Positions 46,628 through 58,500 of a stretch of DNA of 64,000 nt are shown here, piece after piece. The notes beneath the pieces were generated by a model. It saw nothing but the letters and a program-made list of their open reading frames with translations, made no database searches and was not told where the DNA came from. The stretch covers positions 1-64,000 of the forward strand of contig CAJNOI010000291.1 of NCBI GenBank assembly GCA_905250115.1. The letters run 5' to 3'. The stretch's first letter is position 1; each line of letters opens with the position of its first letter. The position numbers and the translations under genes were made by a program. Origin of the DNA: Adineta steineri. Taxonomy: Eukaryota; Rotifera; Eurotatoria; Adinetida; Adinetidae.

Positions 46628-48929
46628 ATGATGGAAAATGGTAGAAGTTCTTTGGAAATGCTATATATGGCACAAAGAAGTAGTCATTCTACAGGTATTG
46701 ATTTCACTAAATCAGATTATAGTCAACAACATAAAGAGCAAACAGACGATAAAACAAACTGCATAAAGTATGATTATATTTATTTTGAACCATACTATTT
46801 CAACAGGTATTTGGTTGAATTGTTTTTTAGACGAGTCAGCAAGCGTCTTCTTGGTTATGCGAAGTCTAAAACTTGTTTATTTGGGTTAGTAATTGGTCTC
46901 TTAACAGGTGGTATTGCTTTGGCTGCAGTTACAACTATATGGAAAGATCCAATTAGTAAGAATTTGTGAAAGTTTTCTATTTTTCATGTCAGTGAATATA
47001 TGAGAAGATCCTCTGTTCAATTTATCATAAAAATAGATGAAAATATGAATGTGAGTGTAGGAGTAGTTGTTAAAACAATGCTTTGAATATATGTACAAGA
47101 TAGCGACAATGAAATAGCCTTATGCTGTTTTTTTTATGAACAACTGATTGAGCAATCTTATATTGAACTGTTGAGCTAGTATGTGATAGTATCTACAACA
47201 TAAAATCAATAATATTTAAGTGAAGATATTTTTATGAAAGTCTTGGTAGTTACTCAAACATTACAAAGTTTTTGACTAAAGCAATTACTTTCTTCATGCA
47301 ATTCTTACCTTTCTAAAGGCTGTAAGTGTATAAGTTGTTCTAGCAACTAATCAGTTTTTAGGAAAATTATTGAATTAATAAAAATGTCTTTTATTTTGTC
47401 TATGACGTTCGGCATATCTTGTTTTTGCTAACTCTCACATATACATAACAGTGAGGTGAAATCTAAAAGATATCTGGGAAGTTCTTTTGAAAAAGTCATA
47501 GATTTTGTCTATGTCTCGAGCACATGCTATATTCTCTTCATGGTATATACTAGGTACTACAAGCATTAGTACTATGAGTACTACTAGCTCCACGACGACA
47601 ACTTCTTCGACAAGCACTAGTAGTACGAGTGCTACAACATCAACAACTTCGACAAGCACTAGCACTACATCAACAACAACAACAACTTCTTCGACAAGTA
47701 CAAGTACATCAACAACAACAACAACTTCTTCGACAAGTACTAGTACTACGTCAACAACAAGTACCACCAGTACTTCTACAACAACAACAGGTACGTAATT
47801 TATTGCTCTCAAGTGATGTAATAAATGAAACTTCATAAAAGAATAGTCTCTGTCAGATAACATCGTTGAAAATTCTGTATATGTCAAAATACTTGTAATG
47901 TAATTACGTCATTGCACATAGTTGTCTCTGATCAGAGGTTTAAATAAATTTTGAGTAGTTGGTTGAGTCTTATAATTTAAGGAAAATGTACAGGATCACA
48001 GCGTAGCATATCATTCCTATTATGGCTACTGAGAATACAGAAGTGAATCATTCAAAATACTAACTCAAAAAGTTTCTTATTTGATAAACGGACAATCTGG
48101 TTAAATAACATAGATAATTCTTGAACAATCAAATAGCCATCTAGGTTACTAGTTAGAATAAAGACGGGAATATTTTTATTCTCTTGAAATATCATGTTTT
48201 CTTTTTATTTTTGACAAGCATTCCATATAACGAACAGAGATGCACTTTAAAAGAAGATTTTGGTTAGATTAACTATTAAAAATATGACTTCGATTTGATA
48301 CAAATAGATCAAAAGAATAATTGTGCTTCAATTATTCTTGTTTGAAGTATTTGACCTACTTATAATCTTTTCTCGGAAAGATTCAATCAAATGATTGTAT
48401 TCATTCTGACTAACCAACAAAAAACTAAGATAAATCACATTTTTTTTCTTTTTAGCTTCATCTACAGCAACTAATCCATTCACACCGTCGACAGTTACTT
48501 GTGCTAATACTGTAGCAACACGTAAGTTGTTTCTGATTTTTGTAACAACTTTTCACAACTAAATAATAAGACACATCTTCTCATTTAGCTTGTACAACAA
48601 CAACAACACTTGTGGCTAGTTGTCAAAGTTATGAAGTTTCATGGAATAACCATTGTTACTATCTTGATGGATCAGGTGGCAGTTGTATAACTGGCTATAG
48701 TCAAGGAACGAATGCAGTTTTGACATGTATTGCAACACAGTTTGCTGGTAAAACATATCGAAGTACAATATCGAATAACTGCTGTGTTTGGACTTCAGAC
48801 ACGTATGAATGTTTCATATTAAATTCAAATTGTAATTCAGCTGGACCATTTACATCTGGCCCATCACTTGGATGTACTGATGCTCAACAACAGTATGGTC
48901 AACAATTGACATTCTGTGGTAGTAATTAG
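46628..48929 (+). CDS. Type II membrane protein: mucin-like stalk and Cys-rich head
   Basis: Four exons, 46628-46955, 47554-47790, 48456-48521 and 48589-48929, with introns of 598, 665 and 67 bp. All junctions are GT...AG and keep frame, giving 323 aa. Residues 1-80 are cytosolic, about 83-106 form one TM, and 110-188 are almost pure Ser/Thr (probable O-glycosylated stalk). A short linker with one Cys (VTCANT) precedes the head, residues about 211-323, which has 11 Cys (SWNNHCYYLDGSGGSC, TCIATQF, NNCCVW, YECF, LGC, TFC). The head begins like a C-type lectin domain (W--HCYYL), but the canonical calcium- or sugar-binding motifs are not apparent. It occurs widely in bdelloid proteins as I know them. 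A surface or secreted-matrix role is likely. The exon 1 to exon 2 link is the least certain. Confidence 0.65.
47570..47790 (+). repeat. Ser/Thr-coding tandem repeat
   Basis: Irregular ACA/ACT/AGT/TCG tandem units, including repeated ACAACTTCTTCGACAAGTAC blocks, encode the mucin-like stalk. Such arrays are length-variable. Confidence 0.75.
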
Positions 48930-49768
48930 TTCCGTCAATTTCGTTAAAGTATTACAATCGAAACAATTTGTATTTAAATAACATTCCATTATAATGAAGA
49001 TTTTTATATATACCTTTTTTGCCATATTGCTTGATATAGTTATTCAGACACGTGTGAAAGCAACAATTTTCTTTTGTACATAAATGTCTTTTGATTCCTT
49101 TCTTTTCGTATATTTTTAACATCATTACTGAAATAAAATTTCTTCAGGAGTTCTATGCCTCAAAGAATCAAGTTTAGTATGGAAGATAAATCAGCGATAC
49201 GATACTACTACTAATAATAAATCATCAAATATAGCATGTAGAATTTATGCACTAGTGATATTATTAACAGCTATCCAATGTAGTAGATAGAAGCACCATA
49301 ATAATCTCAACTGTAACGAGAAAAGTTCATCGTTTCTGAATCAAATGGTGGATTAAAATAAGCTGAATATAATAATTGTTGGAAATGCAGTATACAGCTT
49401 TAGTTTCAATACTGCCAAATTAAGCATTAAAATAATGAACATTTTGTGCACTAGGAGCATCAATGCAATATTTTTCGAGAATATGTCAGATGAATTTTTC
49501 TTTCGTTCACAATATGTAATATGAGAATAATATTGATCAATATTTTGTAATTATAAAATCTATAATAATCCTTTGAATATTCATTTCAATTGATATCTTT
49601 TTTAGTTTCATAGAGCATTTAAAAAATATGAATAAACATTACTTTATTAAATATCATAATACAGAAGATTTCAATTTGCCCTAAATTTTTAATAAATATA
49701 ATTTCATCATTCACAGCTGTTAAAAATGTTAAACAATATTACAATTCATCTTTGTTTAATATAAAGAC

Positions 49769-50034
49769 TGTGAGGCGTGTATCCTCTAATGAAATGCGAA
49801 GTGTGAAGATGATCCTGACTCCCACAGTCGATCCCGTTTATTGAAAAACAGTTGGCTTATATAGATGACAGTGAACAAAGACACACTATCTACACATGGA
49901 ATCTTCCCTAGGTGATGACAAGCGAAAAGGGAATATTCCATGTGAGATCTTGACAAGAGAAGAGAGAATGATCGTATGTGTGAAGAAAGAGGAGAACGCA
50001 AGGAAAAATCCCTCATCATATATATATATATATA
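49769..50034 (-). mobile_element. LTR-like fragment truncated by the gap
   Basis: Read on the minus strand, the block has a TATATAAG box (plus 49854-49864), an AATAAA (plus 49837-49842) and an end in ...CTCACA at 49769, as LTRs do (TG...CA). It also holds an inverted repeat (49894-49908 with 49929-49943, 14 of 15 matching). The other end lies in or beyond the N run, so neither the second TG/CA boundary nor the target duplication can be seen. It may be a solo LTR or the end of a larger retrotransposon. The close spacing of TATA and poly(A) signals is unusual and weakens the call. Confidence 0.3.
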
Positions 50035-50145
50035 NNNNNNNNNNNNNNNNNNNNNNNNNNNNNNNNNNNNNNNNNNNNNNNNNNNNNNNNNNNNNNNNNN
50101 NNNNNNNNNNNNNNNNNNNNNNNNNNNNNNNNNNTATATATATAT
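50019..50145. other. (TA)n microsatellite interrupted by a 100-N assembly gap
   Basis: A TA run (50019-50034) enters exactly 100 N (50035-50134) and continues to about 50145. The length is a placeholder, so the true size of the repeat or any insertion is unknown. Confidence 0.95.
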
Positions 50146-51381
50146 CTTTTTTGAAAATATTATATAATCTAAATCAGCACAAAATACTGTCCATAACAAT
50201 TTTATTTGTTTCGATCTCAAGTTAATAGAATTAAAAAAATCATATTCAATATAAATAAATTAAATATACCTCATATTACGTATTTTGTGTGTATTCTTCT
50301 AAGACTATCTAATTGTTTTCATAATAAGAAAAAGAGACAAGTACCATCGTTTATTAGATTTGTCATGTGATAATCAGTAAAATTTTTCATTTTATTCTCT
50401 TACATTCTGTATGGTTAAACACATTAGAAAATGGATTTGTACTCAGCGATTTAAATCCTGACAGGATACAAGCAGAGTTTTCAACAAAATAAACCTTTAT
50501 ACATTGTAGATAAATTTATTTGTGGATTCAATTTTTAATAAAATCCATTTGATTATTGTAGCTATATATTGAAATGATAAGTGTTTTATGAATCGCAATT
50601 TTCTTCTGTTTTTTTGTCCTCCAGTATATTAATCTAATATATCTGATGTTATATATTTCAAGTTAGTTTCACCATTTTGTTCCAAATCTCTTATTATCAA
50701 TTAAAACTTATCAATATTGTATTCGAAAAAAATACAAATGAAAACGAAATATTAGATTAGTGTGAAATGTATTAGTTTCATTTAAGTTTTCAACTGTCAA
50801 TGAATAGAAATTCTATTTTGCATGTTCTGCAAAAAATATCAACTTAAATTATTTCGTTACTCAACTGTCTTGATCGAGTCTATACATTTTGATAAGTTGT
50901 AGATGATGATAGTTCATTTTTAATTAACTCAATGTAAGGGATTTAATTCATGTCATTCCTTCGATTGACGCACATACTATTTAAGATTAACATAAAGAGT
51001 AAATCAACTGCCAGAGGATGTCATATTTGACAATTATTTTTATCCTGAGATATTCGAGAAAATGTATTAAGGCTAATTGAATGCAGCTAGAAATTGTAAT
51101 AAGTTTATTCAGTATCGCATAATCTGCTTACGCAAATCCTTTTTCTAAACATCGTCTTATACTAATTAGAAAGCTTTGCCTTGAGTATTTCCTCAGGTCA
51201 ATATATGTAAATCAGAGATTACAAAACATATTATGTTAATATCCTTTTCTCTGATAATATGTAGGCACTGGAAGTTCTTTTGTTTTTACTGCTGCTGTCA
51301 TCATATAAAATTGCCAGTGTAAATTATTTATACATCTCATTAATATTGAAGTTATTTTCATTCTACTAATCCATAAGGAAG

Positions 51382-52353
51382 ATGTCTTCAGCAACCACGT
51401 TTCATAATATTCAACAACAGATACTTCGTATTGGTGGTCCATTGTTGATAGTTATTGGAACTATCAGTTGTCTAATGAATCTAATGGTCTTTACCAAGAA
51501 TACTTTACGAAAGAATCCATGTACTATCTGCTTTATAGCTGTGAATATCATCAATTTATTGTATTTTTATTTTGGTTTATTGCCAACAATCCTTTCATCT
51601 GGTTACAATATTGATCCAAGTACCAATAGCATCGTTCTCTGTCGATTACGCCTTTATTTTGCTTATGTTTTTTCATCCTGGCAGTCATCTTATATTATTT
51701 TGGCAGCCATCGATCGCACATTTATCACTTCACCAAATGCCAACACTCGGCGATTTAGTACACGTCGTTTAATTACAATCAGTATGATCAGTATCTCGGT
51801 ATTTTGGTTACTCTTCATGAGTCATGGATTAATCTTCTCAGAAATAATTCAATTCGCACCTGGCTACTTTGTTTGTTACTGTCAACCAGGTCTATATTCT
51901 ACATTGATAGCTTATCAATCAATTTCAATCCTGGGAGTCATTCCACCACTTGTCATGACAATCTTTGGATTTTTGACGGTGAGAAATATTCGAGGAATAC
52001 AGCGTCCAGCACAACCTTCTCGAGCTGTCGATACAGGAGTGATCGCAGTTGGTCAACTACATGCTTTGCATTCAAAAGATCAACAACTGATTCGCATGTT
52101 GCTTGTGGATATCATTAGTTTTACTCTTTGTAAGTTTCCTTCAGAGATCATGACCATCTATTCACAAATTACACAATACAGTGCAAAAAGTGTCGAACAA
52201 CAAATAATTGAACAATCCATTCTCCAATTAACGTTCTTGTGGTATTTTGTCGACAATGGCATTAGTTGTTATACAAACATAGTCGTTTCTAAAACATTTC
52301 GAGCAGAACTAAAGCGTATTTTTTCTAATGCTTATGCCTTTTACTTTCATTAG
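51382..52353 (+). CDS. Rhodopsin-like seven-TM receptor, subfamily of 38134-39196
   Basis: A 323-aa single-exon receptor. Seven hydrophobic segments, with TM1 at about 18-38 (LLIVIGTISCLMNLMVF) and TM7 near 283-305. TM3 ends AAIDRTFITSPNANTRRFST, a DRY variant. LRKNPC follows TM1 and LRL..A..FSSWQ lies in TM3, matching the plan of the receptor at 38134, which however has two introns. The third loop is long and hydrophilic (RGIQRPAQPS...HSKDQQLIRML). It is probably a peptide receptor; the ligand is unknown. Confidence 0.8.
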   Translation: MSSATTFHNIQQQILRIGGPLLIVIGTISCLMNLMVFTKNTLRKNPCTICFIAVNIINLLYFYFGLLPTILSSGYNIDPSTNSIVLCRLRLYFAYVFSSWQSSYIILAAIDRTFITSPNANTRRFSTRRLITISMISISVFWLLFMSHGLIFSEIIQFAPGYFVCYCQPGLYSTLIAYQSISILGVIPPLVMTIFGFLTVRNIRGIQRPAQPSRAVDTGVIAVGQLHALHSKDQQLIRMLLVDIISFTLCKFPSEIMTIYSQITQYSAKSVEQQIIEQSILQLTFLWYFVDNGISCYTNIVVSKTFRAELKRIFSNAYAFYFH

Positions 52354-52568
52354 TAAAATTAATTTTGATATTTGTATCAAGAAGTAGATTAATAAAGCAA
52401 ATAAATGTTGTAAAAATCTTCTCGACTCGCTATTAGTATCGACATGCTTGTAATTTTGATGCAAGTCGCGTCTCAAAAGCTAAGTTTACAATATAGTTAT
52501 GTGTAAAAGAAAATCGTTCAAAAATATTGTTTATTATTGTATAATGTTTACTAATAAAAACAGAATGT

Positions 52569-55500
52569 TTATTGCGGGAATGAACACGATGATTGAAAAT
52601 GACGAGCTGGTGATCCTTTCCAGTTTGTATGCATTGGTAATTTATCACCTTTCATGATAAGAGTACACGGATAGATTGTATTGTTTCCATCGAGATGACA
52701 ACCAGGCAATACAAATGCATTCGGCATCAGATGAGAATGAGCGCCGATTATTACTGGACGCATATATGATTGTCGATATTCATAAGTATGTGCCTAAAAA
52801 GTTCAAAATTTGATCATTAACTATTCAAATATAGATAAAAGAAAGTTGACGGATTGTTAATATTGAAGACATTCTGATCTCAGATTGAAAATAATGTCAA
52901 AGATTTCGTAGCTTTCAAGCTGACGTTAATCATTCCTATTTGACTGAATTGTTCATATTCGACTTTTCTCTCATGGACACATAAACACATCTTGTCTTAC
53001 GACTAACTACAAATTGTGTCTTGTCAAAAATATTCAGCAATTAGAATCGTACAATTGGTAAATCTAGACATATCTACTTTCTATTTTCCAAGTAAAGTTG
53101 TTAGCAAGAATTTAATTATAAAGTTCAATGGATTTCCTCCTGATTTTATAAACAAGGTGGAAATCTTTAATGATAGCAATTACAGATATATCAACTAATA
53201 TTAAAGTAATAAAATATGAAAAAGACCTATTTTCTACTGGATATTTCAATCCTTGACGATTGATCCATTGAAGAAGAGAACTTCATATGCTAGTCGACAT
53301 AGGGATAGCATGGAGAAGCCTATGTTCATTGACTACCGATAGCCAATATTATCTACTCTCAGATCGTACTTACTTGTACACGAGCTCGTTGATTGACGCG
53401 TACATGTGAATCGATCTGTATCAAGTGAGGATCATCGATACAATCTATATCAGCTATGATGGCAGTTCGATGTATCGTAGCACCAAATGCATTTAGAACT
53501 ATGTTGACCCATTGTGTGCCACCAAGAAATGGTCCCACACACGAATTGAAATCATTAACAAGTGTAGAAGTCAAAGATGATAATAAGAATGACTTGTTCT
53601 TTGGTGAATATAGAATACACGCGATCAATGAGAAGATTATGATTGAAATAGGTAGAATAGTCATATGCATGATACCAAAAATAAGTATTAATGAAACAAA
53701 TCGAACGAAGATTAGTTGAATAATAGGGTAAGATATTATAGTTTGATTAGATGAATTATCAACAGATTGAACAGCAGCAAAAAGCGCTGTTTGTCGAGCA
53801 GGAATGCCAACAAGTACTTGATTCGATTGTATAAAATCAGATGAACTATCGACACGCGTCATTGAGCCGACACTTGTTGACGATGGAATATGAGCGCCGG
53901 CCTGAATAAGACAATCGTTGCCCAATGAAGATCCATCTCCAATGGAAATAACAGAGTTGCCATCATCGAAAAGAATGTTCGAGCCAAGCATGACATTCAT
54001 GCCAACATCAAGAAGATCACGACGGATCGTAAGTAGATTAGTAATCGTTCCACTATGAACATTTTGACCAATACAATTACGACCTAGCCAACGAACTAAT
54101 CGAGGATAGATATATTCAGTTGATGTTGTTCTATCGCCTTCAAATGTAAACGGAATAGCAAAACCAAAAGCGGTAACAAGCAGTTGTCGGATCCACCAAG
54201 TATCGATGATCGAAGGTAACCATTTGAGAGTAATGAGCGAAATAGATATGCATCCTAGCAACCAGATCAAGCATGTTAGTGGCCAAAAAGATTGTGAACA
54301 TATTAAAGCCATACGTAAGAGACATTCGTGAATAAGCCACACGGTGCAAATACCTAAGAGTGAATGAAACATCTTTACGGGTGCTTCATTTATAAATTCA
54401 TACGACTCTGATGTGCGTAATTCTTCATAACCGTTCATGAGTACGTTGGCAGTAATTGTACCCGCTGTAAATAGAATAAGTTTTATATCAAAATTGACAT
54501 GTTATTCATGAGCATCTATATACTTACTTATGGATGTCAAAGGTTTCGCAAGAACTTGCTCACCCATATGAACTTTTGAATATAGAATACTTCGAGCACC
54601 GATTCTACATCTAGCACCAATGTGAATGGAAGTTAGTCTGAATGCGATTTCAGATTTATACGTCATTGAACTGAGAACTACATCTTCGCCTACAAATGAG
54701 TTTTCTTCAATATCAATAGAATCAGGCCAGTCGATCAGACTAGTTCTTAGTTGAACGTCTGCTCCTATTCGGGCACCACATAGACTCAGATAAGTGTTGT
54801 AGAGTGATGTACCAAGAATCATATAATGCCAGGGAGCATTTAGTCTCCACAGACGTTGCAGAAACCACCATCGATAATAGACGAACGAATATACTGAGTG
54901 ACATTCATCCGTTGACGGCAGTTCAAGCATTTTTTTCAATAGAATATATAATAGCAAATGAAGCACCGGCGCTAAGATCAGAGTTGTCCGAAATGCAAGG
55001 TAAATAGGTATGGCGAAGATATAGATCAGTAGAATAATACCAAATGTTTCAATGAATAGCGATCGGCTGAACCCCCTGTGTTCAGGCGTCATTGATTTCT
55101 CACTCACGCACTGATCAATGGATAGCAGATGGCCTGTAAAAATTTACTGTTATAATCAAATATCTGTTTATGCTTCATTTCTGTATCACTTAAAAAATCT
55201 CCCTTACCATGAGCAATTTCTTTGTCGGAAGAATGCAATGATTTTAGTGCTTGTGCTACTTTGCGTACTGAAGGATTATCGAGCAAGATGCCAATGTCAA
55301 CTGGATGCGAGCCAGCCAATTTTTGCTGACGAATTAATGCGAGGACTTTAACAATACCTAACGAAGTTGCTCCAAGTTGAGCAAATGTTGCGTTGACATT
55401 CAATAGAGACGTCTGAGAAATGTCGAATGCTAGTGCAACGATAGAACATAATTGACGTTCCATTGATGACGTTGCTATAGTTTGTTCTTTCGAAATATCA

Positions 55501-58500
55501 GTAATGTTTAGTGGAGGCAAGCGTGCTCGGTCAATTTTTCCACTTTGACTAAGCGGAAACTTGTCAAGAACGATAAAAAACGAAGGCACCATAAACGGAG
55601 ATAAATGTTCAATGCAAAACTTTCGTATATCACTATCGTTTGCCGAATAGTTTTCATCGCTGCTTTCAATATAAGCCACTAAATGGTCGACTGACGCGTT
55701 CGTTATTTTGAGAACGATGCAATTGGAAATATTAGGACTACAACGCATAATAGTGTGTTCAATCTCATCCAATTCGATACGTTGTCCTCGAATTTTTACT
55801 TGATAATCACGACGACCAAGATATTCGATTTGTCCATTGTTTGTATCCAAACGTCCTAAGTCGCCCGTTCGATAGCAAGTATATCCATTGTGTTCGATCA
55901 GAACTTGTTGAGTAAGGTCGTCTCGATTCCGATAACCAGCGAACACACCATGTCCTTAATAGAATATATACCGAGTTTTAGAGCGATGTATAGTCAACAA
56001 TAATCATTTATTCGTCACTCATCGAAGTTACACTTTAGATGCATAATACTCCTACCGCAACTCAATTGCACTTTTATATATCGAACATTAGGACAAAACT
56101 AATTCTCCTAAGTTCAAATCAAAGAGTAAAACTCTGTTTATGTATTGTATTTAATTTTTCAAAGTATATCTCTTACCTCCAATCACAATCTCGCCTATTT
56201 GGCCAGGTGATACTTTTTGTAAGAATTCGTCTAGGATGTAGACACGAGCATTCGCCATTGGTCGTCCAATTGGTAGACCAATACTATTTTGTGGTTCATG
56301 ACCTGTCACCTCATAGTGCAGAGTAGCCAGAGTACATTCTGCGGGACCATAATAATTATGAATAGAGCAATTGACATCCAAGAATGGTAAAATATCGAGC
56401 ACAGTCACCAAATAAAGTTTTTCACCTACAACATATAAAAGTTTTGATAATATGCATAGACTATAAATAATCTCTGAACGAAATGATATCAAAAAAATAT
56501 GGAATACTATTCAACTAAACATTTTCTATGATGTTTTTGTAGAAGACAAACCTCCGCATGACAGTAAGCGTAGAGTTTTCAAACGATTGCATTGTTCATC
56601 TTTAGACAATGATCGTACGAAATTTGTGAGCATAATCAATAAAGTTGGTACAGGAAATAGAAATGTCACTTGATGTTGAGCAATTGCTGTTGAAAAGTAA
56701 TCGATATCAAGGTGATATGGATCAGGCTTGAGTATAGCAAGTTGAGCACTGCTTATCAAAGGACCCATGATTTCTTCAATATGAGAATCGAATGCAACTG
56801 ATGCATGCTGAAGAATAATATCCGTTGGTTTAATTAAACACGAATGAATATACGAAACAAAGTTTCGATGACGCAGTTGAACCTATATATACCAGTAAAT
56901 TTAGGAAATATATATATCGAAATTAAATTAACTTACCATTTTTGGTTCACCAGTAGAACCAGATGTAAATACAATATGTGACAAATGTTCAGATGTGACT
57001 GAGACATTGTCAAGGGCGCTGATATCATTAGTCTGTTCACCGATTCGATCAACTTCAACAATTGTAAGATCTGAAGTTTGCTCCATAAAATGACGAGTTG
57101 CTGTGTGCACTAGCAAAATACGAGCTTGTAAACTGGAAATACGTGAGTGAAGTCGAGCAGCTGGTTCGCGAGGACTGAATGGTGTATAAATAGCACCACA
57201 CATCCAAATAGCAAGAATGCCCAAGACCATCTCAATACTTCGTTCGACAAGTTGACAGACAATATCGCCAGGTCGCACATGACAATGTGTTAGGAGATAT
57301 AAGGCGAGTTGCTGAGAATAGTGAAGTATTTCACCATATGAGAGAGATTGATCTTCCATCAGTATGCCAATCTTTTGCGGATGTTCTTGTGCTCTGTGAG
57401 CAAATTCCCAATGAATACAGTCAGTATTTTGTGCGATAGGCATCGATGGATTCAAATTACGAAGTATTTGATGTTCGTTTTCTAGTAGAAGACTAAAGTC
57501 GTAGATAAGACGCTGGTCGTCACATAGAATTTGTTTAATTAACTGGTGAAATCGTTTAGCTAGTGTCTCAATTGTTGATCTCTCGAAAACATCCGTAGAA
57601 TAATCGAATGAACAATGTAAAGTATTTCGTGATAGAATATGTTTAAATGACAATGATAAATCGAACTGTGTCATTCTAACAGGTAGATCTATGTGGACGA
57701 GTTCAAGATCAGTATCAAATGGATAACGATCTTGGATTGTTTCAATATCTATTGTTGTTGAAATGCCATTCACCGATTCGATTAACTTTGATATGGACTG
57801 AAATGGCACGTAGGCATGAGAAACGACATCATGACAGAGATGTTGCACACGTCTTACTAATTCTTGAAATGTTTCTCGTGGTTCAATTTGAAACCGATAA
57901 GGTACGAGATTGACGAACATACCGATCATAGAATCGAGTCCGGGTTGTATTCGATTAGCAACAAGTCCACCCACAATTAAATCTTGACTACTGGTAAGTT
58001 TAAACAGAAAAGTATAATAGATGGCTAGGCAGAGCTGAAAAAGTGTCACTTCTTGACGACTGGCATAGGCAAGAAGTATATCTGCGTCAAAATCTTGCAC
58101 TACCACTTTAGAACCACTGCCTGTGCGAGCTTTTGACAGAAGCCGTTGATCGTAGGGTAGTTCGAACATTTGATAATCTTTTAGACTCTCTTTCCAAAAC
58201 GATAACGCATCCAACATGTCTGAAGTTCGTTCCCATCGAGCATAATCCAAATAGGTGATTGTGTCATTAGGAACAATTGCAAGTTGCCCAGTCATGTACG
58301 CTTCATGTAGATCATTGAAAAACAGAGTCTCACTAGTACCATCAAATACCAAATGGTGAAATTTAAAAATAAGAACATCATCAGAGCTATGATCAAAATA
58401 TCGAATTAAATGACAACGAAAAACGCGTCCTTTTGAAATATCGAGGTGAAATTGATTTGTCTCCTCATCAGCAATTATTTTGAATAGATCATCATCATTT

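Larger units (their letters stand above)
48930..51381. other. Spacer with LTR-like piece, TA repeat and assembly gap
   Basis: No gene seen. It includes the LTR-like segment starting at 49769, a (TA)n tract and 100 Ns (50035-50134). From 50147 to 51381 there is only AT-rich sequence. Confidence 0.5.

Noticed and set aside
47435..47887. Val/Leu-rich 150-codon frame on the minus strand
   Set aside because: Antisense shadow of the Ser/Thr stalk repeat.
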